A DNA stretch of 10,583 bases from Lachnospiraceae bacterium (GTDB lineage Bacteria > Bacillota > Clostridia > Lachnospirales > Lachnospiraceae): contig JAEEKC010000204.1 of NCBI GenBank assembly GCA_016282215.1, forward strand, positions 1-10,583. The letters are read 5' to 3'. Every line of letters begins with the position of its first letter. The stretch's first letter is position 1. Shown here in pieces: positions 1 to 5,799 of the stretch. The position numbers were made by a program, and so were the translations under genes. The notes under the pieces are model-generated. The model was not told the DNA's origin. It saw nothing but the letters and a program-made list of their open reading frames with translations, and made no database searches.

Positions 1-1040
1 AGTCCCTCGTCAAAGGTTATGACGCTGCCGATCTGCTCAGCATCATAGCCGTTTGCATCCAGGTCAAAGACCACCTGGCAGCCATCCTCACGGATCTTAT
101 ATACATATAGATATGTAATGTCCGTCGAACTGCCGAGGATTTCTTCCAACAGACGGATCGTTTCTTTGTAATCCTCCGTCTCCCCCTTGCTCTCCAAATA
201 GTCTTCGAACTTATCACCGTCCAAAACGGCAGCCGTGATCCTTGCCGTTCCCTGCGCAATGCGGGTATGCTCGCTGATCAGCGTTTTTTCATAGACATGT
301 GCACCGATCGCCATGGCAACCACGGAAACCAGCATCAGCGAACAGCCCAGCACAAAAATGATCTTTGTCTGCACCGACATGATCCGATTATCAGTTCTGT
401 CGGTCAGTGATTTTTCATTTTCCGAAAACGGCGTCTGCTGCCATCCTGTAAAAGTAAATATGGAATATTGCTTTTCCGGGATCATATGCGTGATCATGGT
501 GACTAGCAGTACCGTAACCGCCTTATCCGGCAGATCCATGATCAAACTGGCTAAAAGATGCGCTGCGCCCTCGTTGAAAAAACCTGTCTGATAGAGAACG
601 CTGCTTAAGGATTCACTGTCAAAACTCAGTCCTTCCATAAACCATGGGATCAACGTGCCAAGCCCGCCGCCGATCAGGGTAAATGTCAGCACAAGTCCGA
701 GCACACCCCATATCTTTTTATGCCACCCGCGCCTGGCAAAAAACGCCGCAGCCGAAGCGATCAGAACATTCAGCACTCCATAATAAAGAGAAGACGGATC
801 CGAAATGGATTTGAGCAGATTGGTCATAAATCCGCAGAGCACCCCCGGCAGATAGCCGCCCATGATGGCAACAGCCGCCGTTCCGACCGTATCAAGATAG
901 AGCGGCAGCCCAAGCACAGCGACAATTTTGCCAAGCAGGAGGTTGAGCAAAATGCCGGCTGCACACAGAAGCGACGCCGTAAAGTTGCGATTATTGATTG
1001 ATCGATCCGGCTTGGTTTTTGCCGTATCTTTTTCCTTCAT
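1..1040 (-). CDS. Membrane-bound sensor protein, N-terminal part (output domain beyond the window)
   Basis: This open frame runs off the left edge with 346 codons visible. The visible protein has a short charged N-terminus, then about six hydrophobic segments (roughly residues 22-44, 50-75, 84-102, 110-130, 168-187 and 226-247), then a soluble stretch from about 250 that is probably extracytoplasmic. The first half, with a PLYLDTVGTA motif followed by GGYLPGVLCGF, resembles the ECF S-component-like membrane region found at the front of clostridial signalling proteins. The part around residues 270-330 (LDGDKFEDYLES, then ITYLYVYKI) resembles the extracellular sensor segment of such proteins. 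In that family the C-terminus is often a SpoIIE-type phosphatase, HD-GYP, GGDEF or histidine kinase domain; which one applies here cannot be seen. The start at 1040 is chosen because GAGG lies six bases upstream; an in-frame ATG at 1052 lacks a comparable site. The gene is divergent from citrate synthase. The gene model is secure, the family assignment moderate. Confidence 0.8.
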   Translation of the reverse strand, partial: MKEKDTAKTKPDRSINNRNFTASLLCAAGILLNLLLGKIVAVLGLPLYLDTVGTAAVAIMGGYLPGVLCGFMTNLLKSISDPSSLYYGVLNVLIASAAAFFARRGWHKKIWGVLGLVLTFTLIGGGLGTLIPWFMEGLSFDSESLSSVLYQTGFFNEGAAHLLASLIMDLPDKAVTVLLVTMITHMIPEKQYSIFTFTGWQQTPFSENEKSLTDRTDNRIMSVQTKIIFVLGCSLMLVSVVAMAIGAHVYEKTLISEHTRIAQGTARITAAVLDGDKFEDYLESKGETEDYKETIRLLEEILGSSTDITYLYVYKIREDGCQVVFDLDANGYDAEQIGSVITFDEG

Positions 1041-1101
1041 TAGATACCTCATTTACGCAAATCCGTATGAAAAACACATTTATACTTCAATAAATCGTTA
1101 T

Positions 1102-1110
1102 ATTATATCA
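1102..1110 (-). promoter_or_regulatory. Extended -10 promoter for the minus-strand membrane sensor gene
   Basis: Read on the minus strand, 1110 to 1102 is TGATATAAT, a perfect TGn-TATAAT extended -10 element. No good -35 hexamer is seen 17-18 bases upstream, which is tolerated by extended -10 promoters. Transcription would start near 1095, giving a leader of about 55 nt before the ATG at 1040. The flanking DNA is very AT-rich. This is a sequence match only. Confidence 0.6.
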
Positions 1111-1190
1111 AAATTTTGGTTTTTTTTCTATATCTATTCACAGTTTACTTCACAATCATCTCTCATCCCCGTGCTTCGCACTCTACTGTC

Positions 1191-1204
1191 ACATAACATT
1201 ATGT
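1191..1204. promoter_or_regulatory. Perfect 6-bp-arm dyad just upstream of the citrate synthase promoter
   Basis: ACATAA-CA-TTATGT is a perfect inverted repeat with a 2-bp centre. It ends 14 bp before the -35 box of the citrate synthase promoter, a usual place for an activator or operator site. It does not match a regulator consensus that I recognise; Rex (TTGTTAA-type) and CRP/FNR sites look different. The dyad is seen directly; its role is inferred. Confidence 0.35.
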
Positions 1205-1217
1205 CAACAAAAATCCT

Positions 1218-1246
1218 TTGACTACTAGTCCTATTCATGCTAAACT
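1218..1246 (+). promoter_or_regulatory. Sigma-A-type promoter of the citrate synthase gene
   Basis: TTGACT (1218-1223) and TAAACT (1241-1246) are separated by exactly 17 bp, matching the consensus TTGACA-N17-TATAAT at 5/6 and 4/6 positions. The start of transcription would be near 1253, leaving a leader of about 45 nt. Two dyads overlap it: GACTA-C-TAGTC (1220-1230), a perfect palindrome covering part of the -35 and the spacer, and ACTAT-N5-ATAGT (1244-1258) across the -10 and start site. Both would be well placed for a repressor, but no regulator is identified. Confidence 0.7.
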
Positions 1247-1298
1247 ATTTAGGATAGTGTGGATATCATGAAAGAATATAAGAAAGTGAGGTATCGCC

Positions 1299-2666
1299 AT
1301 GGCAGAACCGAATGTTTTTTCCGACTTGACAGACGATATCGTCCGCCTTTCTTCCTTATCGAGGGATGCGGATCAGATCCAAAATGACCTGTTCATTAAA
1401 TATGATGTCAAGAGGGGGCTTCGTGACTTAAACGGAAAGGGCGTACTGGCCGGATTAACGACCATCTCCGATGTACGCGCCAATAAGATCGTAAATGGGG
1501 AACAGGTTCCGATCCCCGGCAAACTGTTTTACAGAGGGTATAATGTAGAAGATCTGGTTGCAGGTTTTTCCGCCGATGACCGTTTCGGTTTTGAAGAGAT
1601 CACCTATCTCCTTTTATTTGATGCGCTTCCGAATCAGGAAGAATTAAAAAAATTCCGTGAACTTTTGGGCTTTTACCGTTCCCTGCCGACTTCCTTTGTC
1701 AGGGACATCATCATGAAAGCCCCCAGTCAGGATATGATGAATACATTGGCCCGCAGTGTGCTGACACTGTATTCCTATGACGACCGCGCAGATGATACTT
1801 CCCTGCCCAATGTCCTGCGTCAGTCACTGCAGCTCATCAGCTTATTCCCGCTGCTTTCCATTTACGGCTATCAGGCTTATTCCCATTATCATGATGGCAA
1901 GAGCCTGTATATCCACCAGCCGAAAGCAGAACTCTCAGAAGCCGAAAACATTTTGCGTATCCTGCGTCCCAACAGCGAATTTACGCCGCTTGAGGCAAAG
2001 ATTCTGGATATCGCGCTTGTACTTCATATGGAACACGGCGGTGGTAATAACTCCACGTTTACAACGCATGTTGTTACCAGTTCCCTGACAGACACCTACT
2101 CTGCCATTGCCGCAGCCATCGGATCGTTGAAAGGCCCCCGCCACGGCGGTGCCAACATCAAGGTTGTTCATATGTTTGAAGAACTCAAGGCTGAGGTTTC
2201 TGACTGGGAAGATGAAGAAGAAGTTGCTGAATATCTTCGTAAGTTGTTAAATAAAGAGGCCTTTGACCACGCCGGTCTGATCTACGGTGTCGGCCATGCG
2301 GTTTATTCCACTTCCGATCCGAGAGCTGTTCTCTTTAAGAGCTACGTAGAAAAACTCTCCAAGGAAAAAGGTCTGGATAAAGAATTCGCCCTTTATTCTC
2401 TTGTTGAGCGCCTTGCTCCCGAAGTGATCGGACAGGAACGCCATATTTACAAGGGCGTATCCATCAATGTGGACTTCTATTCCGGTCTTGTTTACAAGAT
2501 GCTCGGCATCCCGGATCAGTTGTTTACACCGCTCTTTGCCATCGCACGTATTGTCGGCTGGTCGGCACACCGCATGGAAGAACTTGCAAATAACGGCAAG
2601 ATCATCCGTCCGGCATATAAACCGATTCATGAGGATATGCCGTATCTGGAGTTGAATAAACGATAA
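1299..2666 (+). CDS. gltA: Citrate synthase
   Basis: The 455-residue protein condenses oxaloacetate and acetyl-CoA to citrate in the cytoplasm, the entry step of the oxidative TCA branch. The family signature PGKLFYRGYNVEDL is at 73-86. The active-site segments are present in order: H246 in HGGGN, the catalytic histidine H282 in GPRHGGAN, H333 in GVGHAVYSTSDPR with the oxaloacetate-binding Arg at 342, and the catalytic Asp392 in SINVDFYSG, followed by GWSAHRMEE (Arg425). The HGGGN motif, rather than the HELNAST of many bacterial enzymes, marks a distinct clade, and its layout resembles the HEGGN of mitochondrial enzymes. Length is normal to slightly long because of an N-terminal extension of about 40 residues. 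The ATG at 1299 has GTGAGG seven bases upstream. The gene appears monocistronic, with its own promoter at 1218-1246 and a terminator at 2739-2781. No aconitase or isocitrate dehydrogenase gene is adjacent. A 2-methylcitrate synthase activity cannot be excluded by sequence alone. A role in glutamate synthesis is likely in an anaerobe but is inferred. Confidence 0.93.
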   Translation: MAEPNVFSDLTDDIVRLSSLSRDADQIQNDLFIKYDVKRGLRDLNGKGVLAGLTTISDVRANKIVNGEQVPIPGKLFYRGYNVEDLVAGFSADDRFGFEEITYLLLFDALPNQEELKKFRELLGFYRSLPTSFVRDIIMKAPSQDMMNTLARSVLTLYSYDDRADDTSLPNVLRQSLQLISLFPLLSIYGYQAYSHYHDGKSLYIHQPKAELSEAENILRILRPNSEFTPLEAKILDIALVLHMEHGGGNNSTFTTHVVTSSLTDTYSAIAAAIGSLKGPRHGGANIKVVHMFEELKAEVSDWEDEEEVAEYLRKLLNKEAFDHAGLIYGVGHAVYSTSDPRAVLFKSYVEKLSKEKGLDKEFALYSLVERLAPEVIGQERHIYKGVSINVDFYSGLVYKMLGIPDQLFTPLFAIARIVGWSAHRMEELANNGKIIRPAYKPIHEDMPYLELNKR

Positions 2667-2670
2667 CGAT

Positions 2671-2801
2671 CATTGAGCGGGGCTATCTCAAATCGCTGCG
2701 CGATTTTCGATGTCCGGCTTTCGCCGGATAGAGATATAAAAAAATGACAGTTTACAAGCAAGCTTGTACCTGTCATTTTTTAATCTCTGCCCTGCTCAAT
2801 G
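2671..2801. repeat. Intergenic structured element with 13-bp terminal inverted repeats
   Basis: CATTGAGCGGGGC (2671-2683) pairs with GCCCTGCTCAATG (2789-2801) over all 13 positions, one being a G-T wobble. The right arm stops at the base next to the prfC stop codon, and the left arm starts four bases after the citrate synthase stop. Inside are hairpins AAATCG/CGATTT (2690-2695, 2701-2706), TCCGGC-TTTC-GCCGGA (2713-2728) and the long terminator stem at 2739-2781. GAGATA (2731-2736) can pair either with TATCTC (2684-2689) or, over five bases, with ATCTC (2783-2787). It could be an elaborate convergent terminator or a small non-autonomous repeat. No clear target-site duplication is seen. Confidence 0.55.
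2739..2781. terminator. Bidirectional intrinsic terminator between gltA and prfC
   Basis: AAAAAATGACAG (2739-2750) pairs with CTGTCATTTTTT (2770-2781) over 12 bp, and inside it ACAAGC (2754-2759) pairs with GCTTGT (2762-2767). Because the stem begins with a run of A and ends with a run of T, it gives a hairpin plus U-tract on both strands. This suits the convergent arrangement of the citrate synthase gene and prfC. Confidence 0.88.
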
Positions 2802-4391
2802 CTAACGCCCAAACTCGCTTAAGACCAGTCCTTCATTTCGATCGAGCACCATCTGCACGCTCCAGGGATTGATAAATAACAGGAGCGGCCGCTCTTTTAA
2901 GTCTGTCACCTTCTTCATATCCGAAGTACCGACCAGTTTATTCAGATCGGGATTTTCGTTTTCGATCCAGCGGATATGCTCATAGGGAAGCGGTTCCATC
3001 TTGATGTCTACGTTATATTCGTTTTCCAGTCTGTACTTGAGCACTTCAAACTGCAGCACGCCCACAACGCCGACGATGATCTCCTCGAGACCGGTATCCA
3101 GTTCCTTAAAGATCTGGATCGCACCTTCCTGTGCGATCTGCGTGATCCCCTTGACAAACTGTTTCCGCTTCATGGTATCAAGCTGGCGCACCCTGGCAAA
3201 ATGCTCCGGCGCAAAGGTCGGGATCCCGGCATAGCGGAATTCCTCCTTCGGCATACAGAAGGTATCACCGATGGAAAACATGCCCGGATCAAAGACACCG
3301 ATGATATCTCCGGCATAGGCTTCATCCAGGATCTTCCTCTCATCCGCCATGATCTGCTGGGGCTGCGATAAGCGCATCACCTTATTTCCCTGCACATGAC
3401 GTACTTCCATCGCCGCATCATAACGGCCGGAACAGATCCGCATAAAGGCAATACGGTCACGGTGCGCTTTATTCATGTTGGCCTGGATCTTAAATACAAA
3501 GGCGGAAAAATCATTTTCTTCGGGATCTATAACGCCCTTATCACTTTCTCTTGCCAGCGGCGTTGTCGACATGGTAAGGAAGTTCGTCAAAAAGATTTCC
3601 ACGCCGAAGTTAGTCAGCGCCGATCCGAAAAAGACAGGCGTCAGCTTTCCGTCCCGTACTTTTTTCAGGTCAAACTCCTCTGCTGCACCGTCCAAAAGCT
3701 CTATCTCATCATTCAGCTTTTCCGCTGCTTCCTCGCCGATAGCTTCTCTGATGGCATCTTTGTATTGCAGGTCGATCTCCCAGCTTTTTCCTTCTTTGGT
3801 ACCTTTTTCGGTATCGGAAAACATCACAACCTTTTCGCCCTGTCTGTCGTAGACGCCCTTGAATCCCTTGCCGGAACCGATGGGCCAGTTAATGGGACAG
3901 GTGGCAATGCCAAGCTCGTTCTCAATCTGGTCAAGAAGCTCAAAGGTATCGAGCGCATCTCTGTCCATCTTGTTGATAAAGGTAAAGATCGGTATCCCTC
4001 TCATACCGCAGACCTTGAACAGCTTTCTGGTCTGAGGCTCCACGCCTTTGGCCCCGTCGATGACCATCACGGCCGAATCGGCTGCCATCAGCGTTCTGTA
4101 GGTATCCTCCGAGAAATCCTGATGTCCCGGTGTGTCCAGGATATTCACGCAATATCCGCCATATTCAAACTGCAAAACCGAACTGGTGACCGAGATACCT
4201 CTTTCCTTTTCAATCTCCATCCAGTCCGATACTGCATGCCTTGCCGTTGCCTTTCCCTTTACGGAACCCGCGAGATTGATGGCACCCCCGTAAAGCAAAA
4301 ATTTCTCTGTCAGCGTCGTTTTACCCGCATCCGGATGCGAAATGATCGCAAAGGTGCGGCGCCGCGCTATTTCTTCTGCTGTCGATGACAT
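2802..4391 (-). CDS. prfC: Peptide chain release factor 3 (RF3 GTPase)
   Basis: The 529-residue translational GTPase promotes release of RF1 and RF2 from the ribosome after peptide release. The GTP-binding motifs are all visible: G1 SHPDAGKT at 19-25 region, the switch I threonine in GISVTSS (65-71), G3 DTPGHQDF (86-93) and G4 NKMD (140-143). The DTPGHQDFSEDTYRTL stretch is the RF3-specific form of the G3 region, unlike the DTPGHVDF of EF-G. The C-terminal half contains GVVGVLQFEVLKYRLENEY and the PLPYEHIRW segment characteristic of RF3. Length matches the family. The ATG at 4391 has a full AGGAGG site seven bases upstream. The gene is separated from deoB by 205 bp of structured sequence, so it may be transcribed on its own or as the distal gene of that operon; no clear promoter could be picked out. 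It ends at the bidirectional terminator shared with gltA. Confidence 0.95.
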   Translation of the reverse strand: MSSTAEEIARRRTFAIISHPDAGKTTLTEKFLLYGGAINLAGSVKGKATARHAVSDWMEIEKERGISVTSSVLQFEYGGYCVNILDTPGHQDFSEDTYRTLMAADSAVMVIDGAKGVEPQTRKLFKVCGMRGIPIFTFINKMDRDALDTFELLDQIENELGIATCPINWPIGSGKGFKGVYDRQGEKVVMFSDTEKGTKEGKSWEIDLQYKDAIREAIGEEAAEKLNDEIELLDGAAEEFDLKKVRDGKLTPVFFGSALTNFGVEIFLTNFLTMSTTPLARESDKGVIDPEENDFSAFVFKIQANMNKAHRDRIAFMRICSGRYDAAMEVRHVQGNKVMRLSQPQQIMADERKILDEAYAGDIIGVFDPGMFSIGDTFCMPKEEFRYAGIPTFAPEHFARVRQLDTMKRKQFVKGITQIAQEGAIQIFKELDTGLEEIIVGVVGVLQFEVLKYRLENEYNVDIKMEPLPYEHIRWIENENPDLNKLVGTSDMKKVTDLKERPLLLFINPWSVQMVLDRNEGLVLSEFGR

Positions 4392-4429
4392 GTATATTCC
4401 TCCTGATTACTCGGTTCTTTATCTTACTG

Positions 4430-4600
4430 ATGATGATACGAATTGCTCCATTGCCTTCGGCAATTCTCGCAATTCTAAAACATTCGCAATCCGCAAATTT
4501 GCTGTGCAAATTGCTACTTGCTCATGTTTTGCGGGTCTCAAGGTCAAACCCTCGTTAGTGCAAGCACACTCGGGTTTGCACCTTGATACCCTATCATCAT
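4430..4600. repeat. Repeat-rich foldable spacer between deoB and prfC
   Basis: The 205-bp gap (4392-4596) contains no gene. It is bounded by a perfect 9-bp inverted repeat, ATGATGATA (4430-4438) and TATCATCAT (4592-4600), the latter covering the deoB stop codon. Within it are: ATTGCC-TTC-GGCAAT (around 4449-4463); CCGCAAA (4491-4497) pairing with TTTGCGG (4528-4534) around TTTGC-TGT-GCAAA (4498-4510); and a long imperfect stem from 4533-4551 pairing with 4572-4591 (18 bp, one mismatch, one bulge). The tetramer GCAA recurs many times. The large stem lacks a T-tract on the minus strand, so it is not a textbook intrinsic terminator. It may be a palindromic repeat element, an RNA processing signal or a leader of prfC. 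Confidence 0.5.
4533..4591 (-). other. Long imperfect hairpin immediately downstream of deoB
   Basis: Bases 4533-4551 and 4572-4591 form a stem of GGGT/ACCC, TCAAGGT/ACCTTGA and CAAACCC/GGGTTTG, interrupted by one C/T mismatch and one bulged C. The 20-base loop can form a further short GTGC/GCAC stem. It begins five bases past the deoB stop on the minus strand. With no U-run after it, it fits a 3' mRNA stabiliser or a weak terminator better than a classical terminator. The structure is read directly; function is inferred. Confidence 0.5.
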
Positions 4601-5763
4601 AGCATACTCACGCCCGTCCCCATATCCTCAACCCCAAGGTACTGAAGCACACTCGCTGCGATATCCGCAAACGTGCTTCTCGTCCCAAGGTTTGCAGGCG
4701 CTAACTTTTTCCCATACATGATGCAGGGCACATATTCCCTGGTGTGGTCGGTCGTTTTCAGATATCCGGGATCGCAGCCATGGTCCGCCGTGAGAATCAG
4801 AATATCATCCTCCCGCATCTTATCCATGATCTGCGGCAATTTCTCATCGAAATACGCAAGGGCTCCTGCATATCCGTCAATATCTCTCCTGTGACCGTAC
4901 AACATATCATAATCTACCAGATTCACGAAGCAAAGTCCATCAAAATCTTTATCCAGATACGAAATTGTCTTTTCAATGCCGTCCGCATTGGATGTCGTAT
5001 AGGTAAATTCCGTCATGCCGCGTCCTGCAAAAATATCATGGATCTTGCCTACTGCGATCATTTCTTTTCCTGCTTTGACGATCCGGTCAAGCATCGTATC
5101 CGCAGGCGGCATAAGCGAAAAATCATGCCGGCGGGATGTCCGCTCAAAGCTTCCCGGTTCACCGATGAATGGTCTTGCGATCACACGGCCAACGCCATGC
5201 TCGCCTGTGAGGATATTCCTTGCGATCTTACAATACTCATAGAGTGTTTCCACCGGAATGATCTCCTCGTGTGCTGCGATCTGGAATACAGAATCCGCGG
5301 AAGTATAAACGATCAGATCTCCGGTATCCATATGCTCTTTTCCGTAATCGGCAATGACTTTTGTACCTGAATAGGGCTTGTTGCATAAAACTCCGCGGCC
5401 TGTCTGCTCGGAAAATGCATCCAGCACTTCCTTCGGAAAACCTTCCGGATAAGTCGGAAGCTGAGATTTTGAGATCAGACCTGCGATCTCCCAGTGACCG
5501 ATGGTGGTATCCTTGCCGGCAGATGCTTCCTGCATTCTCGCGATCCTGGCTGAATAGTTTCCTGCTCCGACAGGAAGTACCTTCCCGCCGACATCCACGC
5601 CGTCAATATCAAAAAGTCCGAGTTTTCGAAAATTCGGAAGGACAAAAAGGTCCGATCTTGCGCAGGAACCGATGGTATTGGTACCTGCATCGCCAAACGC
5701 TTCCGCGTCCGGTTCTGCGCCAATGCCGAAACTATCGAGAACGATCAAAAATACTCTGCTCAT
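4597..5763 (-). CDS. deoB: Phosphopentomutase
   Basis: The 388-residue enzyme interconverts ribose 1-phosphate and ribose 5-phosphate (and the deoxyribose forms), linking nucleoside phosphorolysis to the pentose phosphate pool. It belongs to the alkaline-phosphatase-like metalloenzyme superfamily. The nucleophile that becomes phosphorylated is expected at Thr86 in GKDTTIGHWEIAG. Expected Mn ligands are Asp10 in VLDSFGIGAEPDA, Asp286 and His291 in DYDMLYGHRRD, Asp327-His328 in TADHGCDP, and His340 in DHTREYVP. Length is typical. The ATG at 5763 has AAAGGA about six bases upstream. It lies 36 nt after ligA on the same strand, so probably in the same transcript. The usual partners pnp, deoC or cdd are not in the window. 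The stop codon lies within a terminal repeat of the spacer that follows. Confidence 0.96.
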   Translation of the reverse strand: MSRVFLIVLDSFGIGAEPDAEAFGDAGTNTIGSCARSDLFVLPNFRKLGLFDIDGVDVGGKVLPVGAGNYSARIARMQEASAGKDTTIGHWEIAGLISKSQLPTYPEGFPKEVLDAFSEQTGRGVLCNKPYSGTKVIADYGKEHMDTGDLIVYTSADSVFQIAAHEEIIPVETLYEYCKIARNILTGEHGVGRVIARPFIGEPGSFERTSRRHDFSLMPPADTMLDRIVKAGKEMIAVGKIHDIFAGRGMTEFTYTTSNADGIEKTISYLDKDFDGLCFVNLVDYDMLYGHRRDIDGYAGALAYFDEKLPQIMDKMREDDILILTADHGCDPGYLKTTDHTREYVPCIMYGKKLAPANLGTRSTFADIAASVLQYLGVEDMGTGVSML

Positions 5764-5799
5764 ATTATTTCCTTTCTTTTACAAAATTCCAAAAATTTC

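Noticed and set aside
1171..1181. GTGC-TTC-GCAC small hairpin upstream of the citrate synthase promoter, with a nearby T-run at 1121-1127
   Set aside because: The stem is only 4 bp and is not followed by a T-tract; the T-run has no stem before it. Neither makes a credible terminator.
1268..1387. A 39-codon out-of-frame upstream reading frame starting in the citrate synthase leader and ending inside the gene
   Set aside because: Its ATG has only a weak GGA upstream, whereas the citrate synthase ATG has a well-spaced GTGAGG. There is no sign of selection on the peptide.
2664..2807. TAACG on both sides of the 2671-2801 element as a possible target-site duplication
   Set aside because: The two copies are not directly adjacent to the element ends, and a 5-bp match of this kind is easily due to chance.
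3396..4388. A 330-codon open frame on the plus strand opposite prfC
   Set aside because: It lies wholly antisense to a clear RF3 gene, has no recognisable domain, and its composition is what the complement of prfC would give.
4392..4440. A sigma-A promoter immediately upstream of prfC
   Set aside because: TAAGAT and TATCAT could serve as -10 boxes, but neither has an acceptable -35 at 16-18 bp, so no promoter is called.
4744..5370. A 208-codon plus-strand frame opposite deoB
   Set aside because: It is a reading-frame shadow of phosphopentomutase; the residues show no family motif and there is no suitable ribosome binding site.
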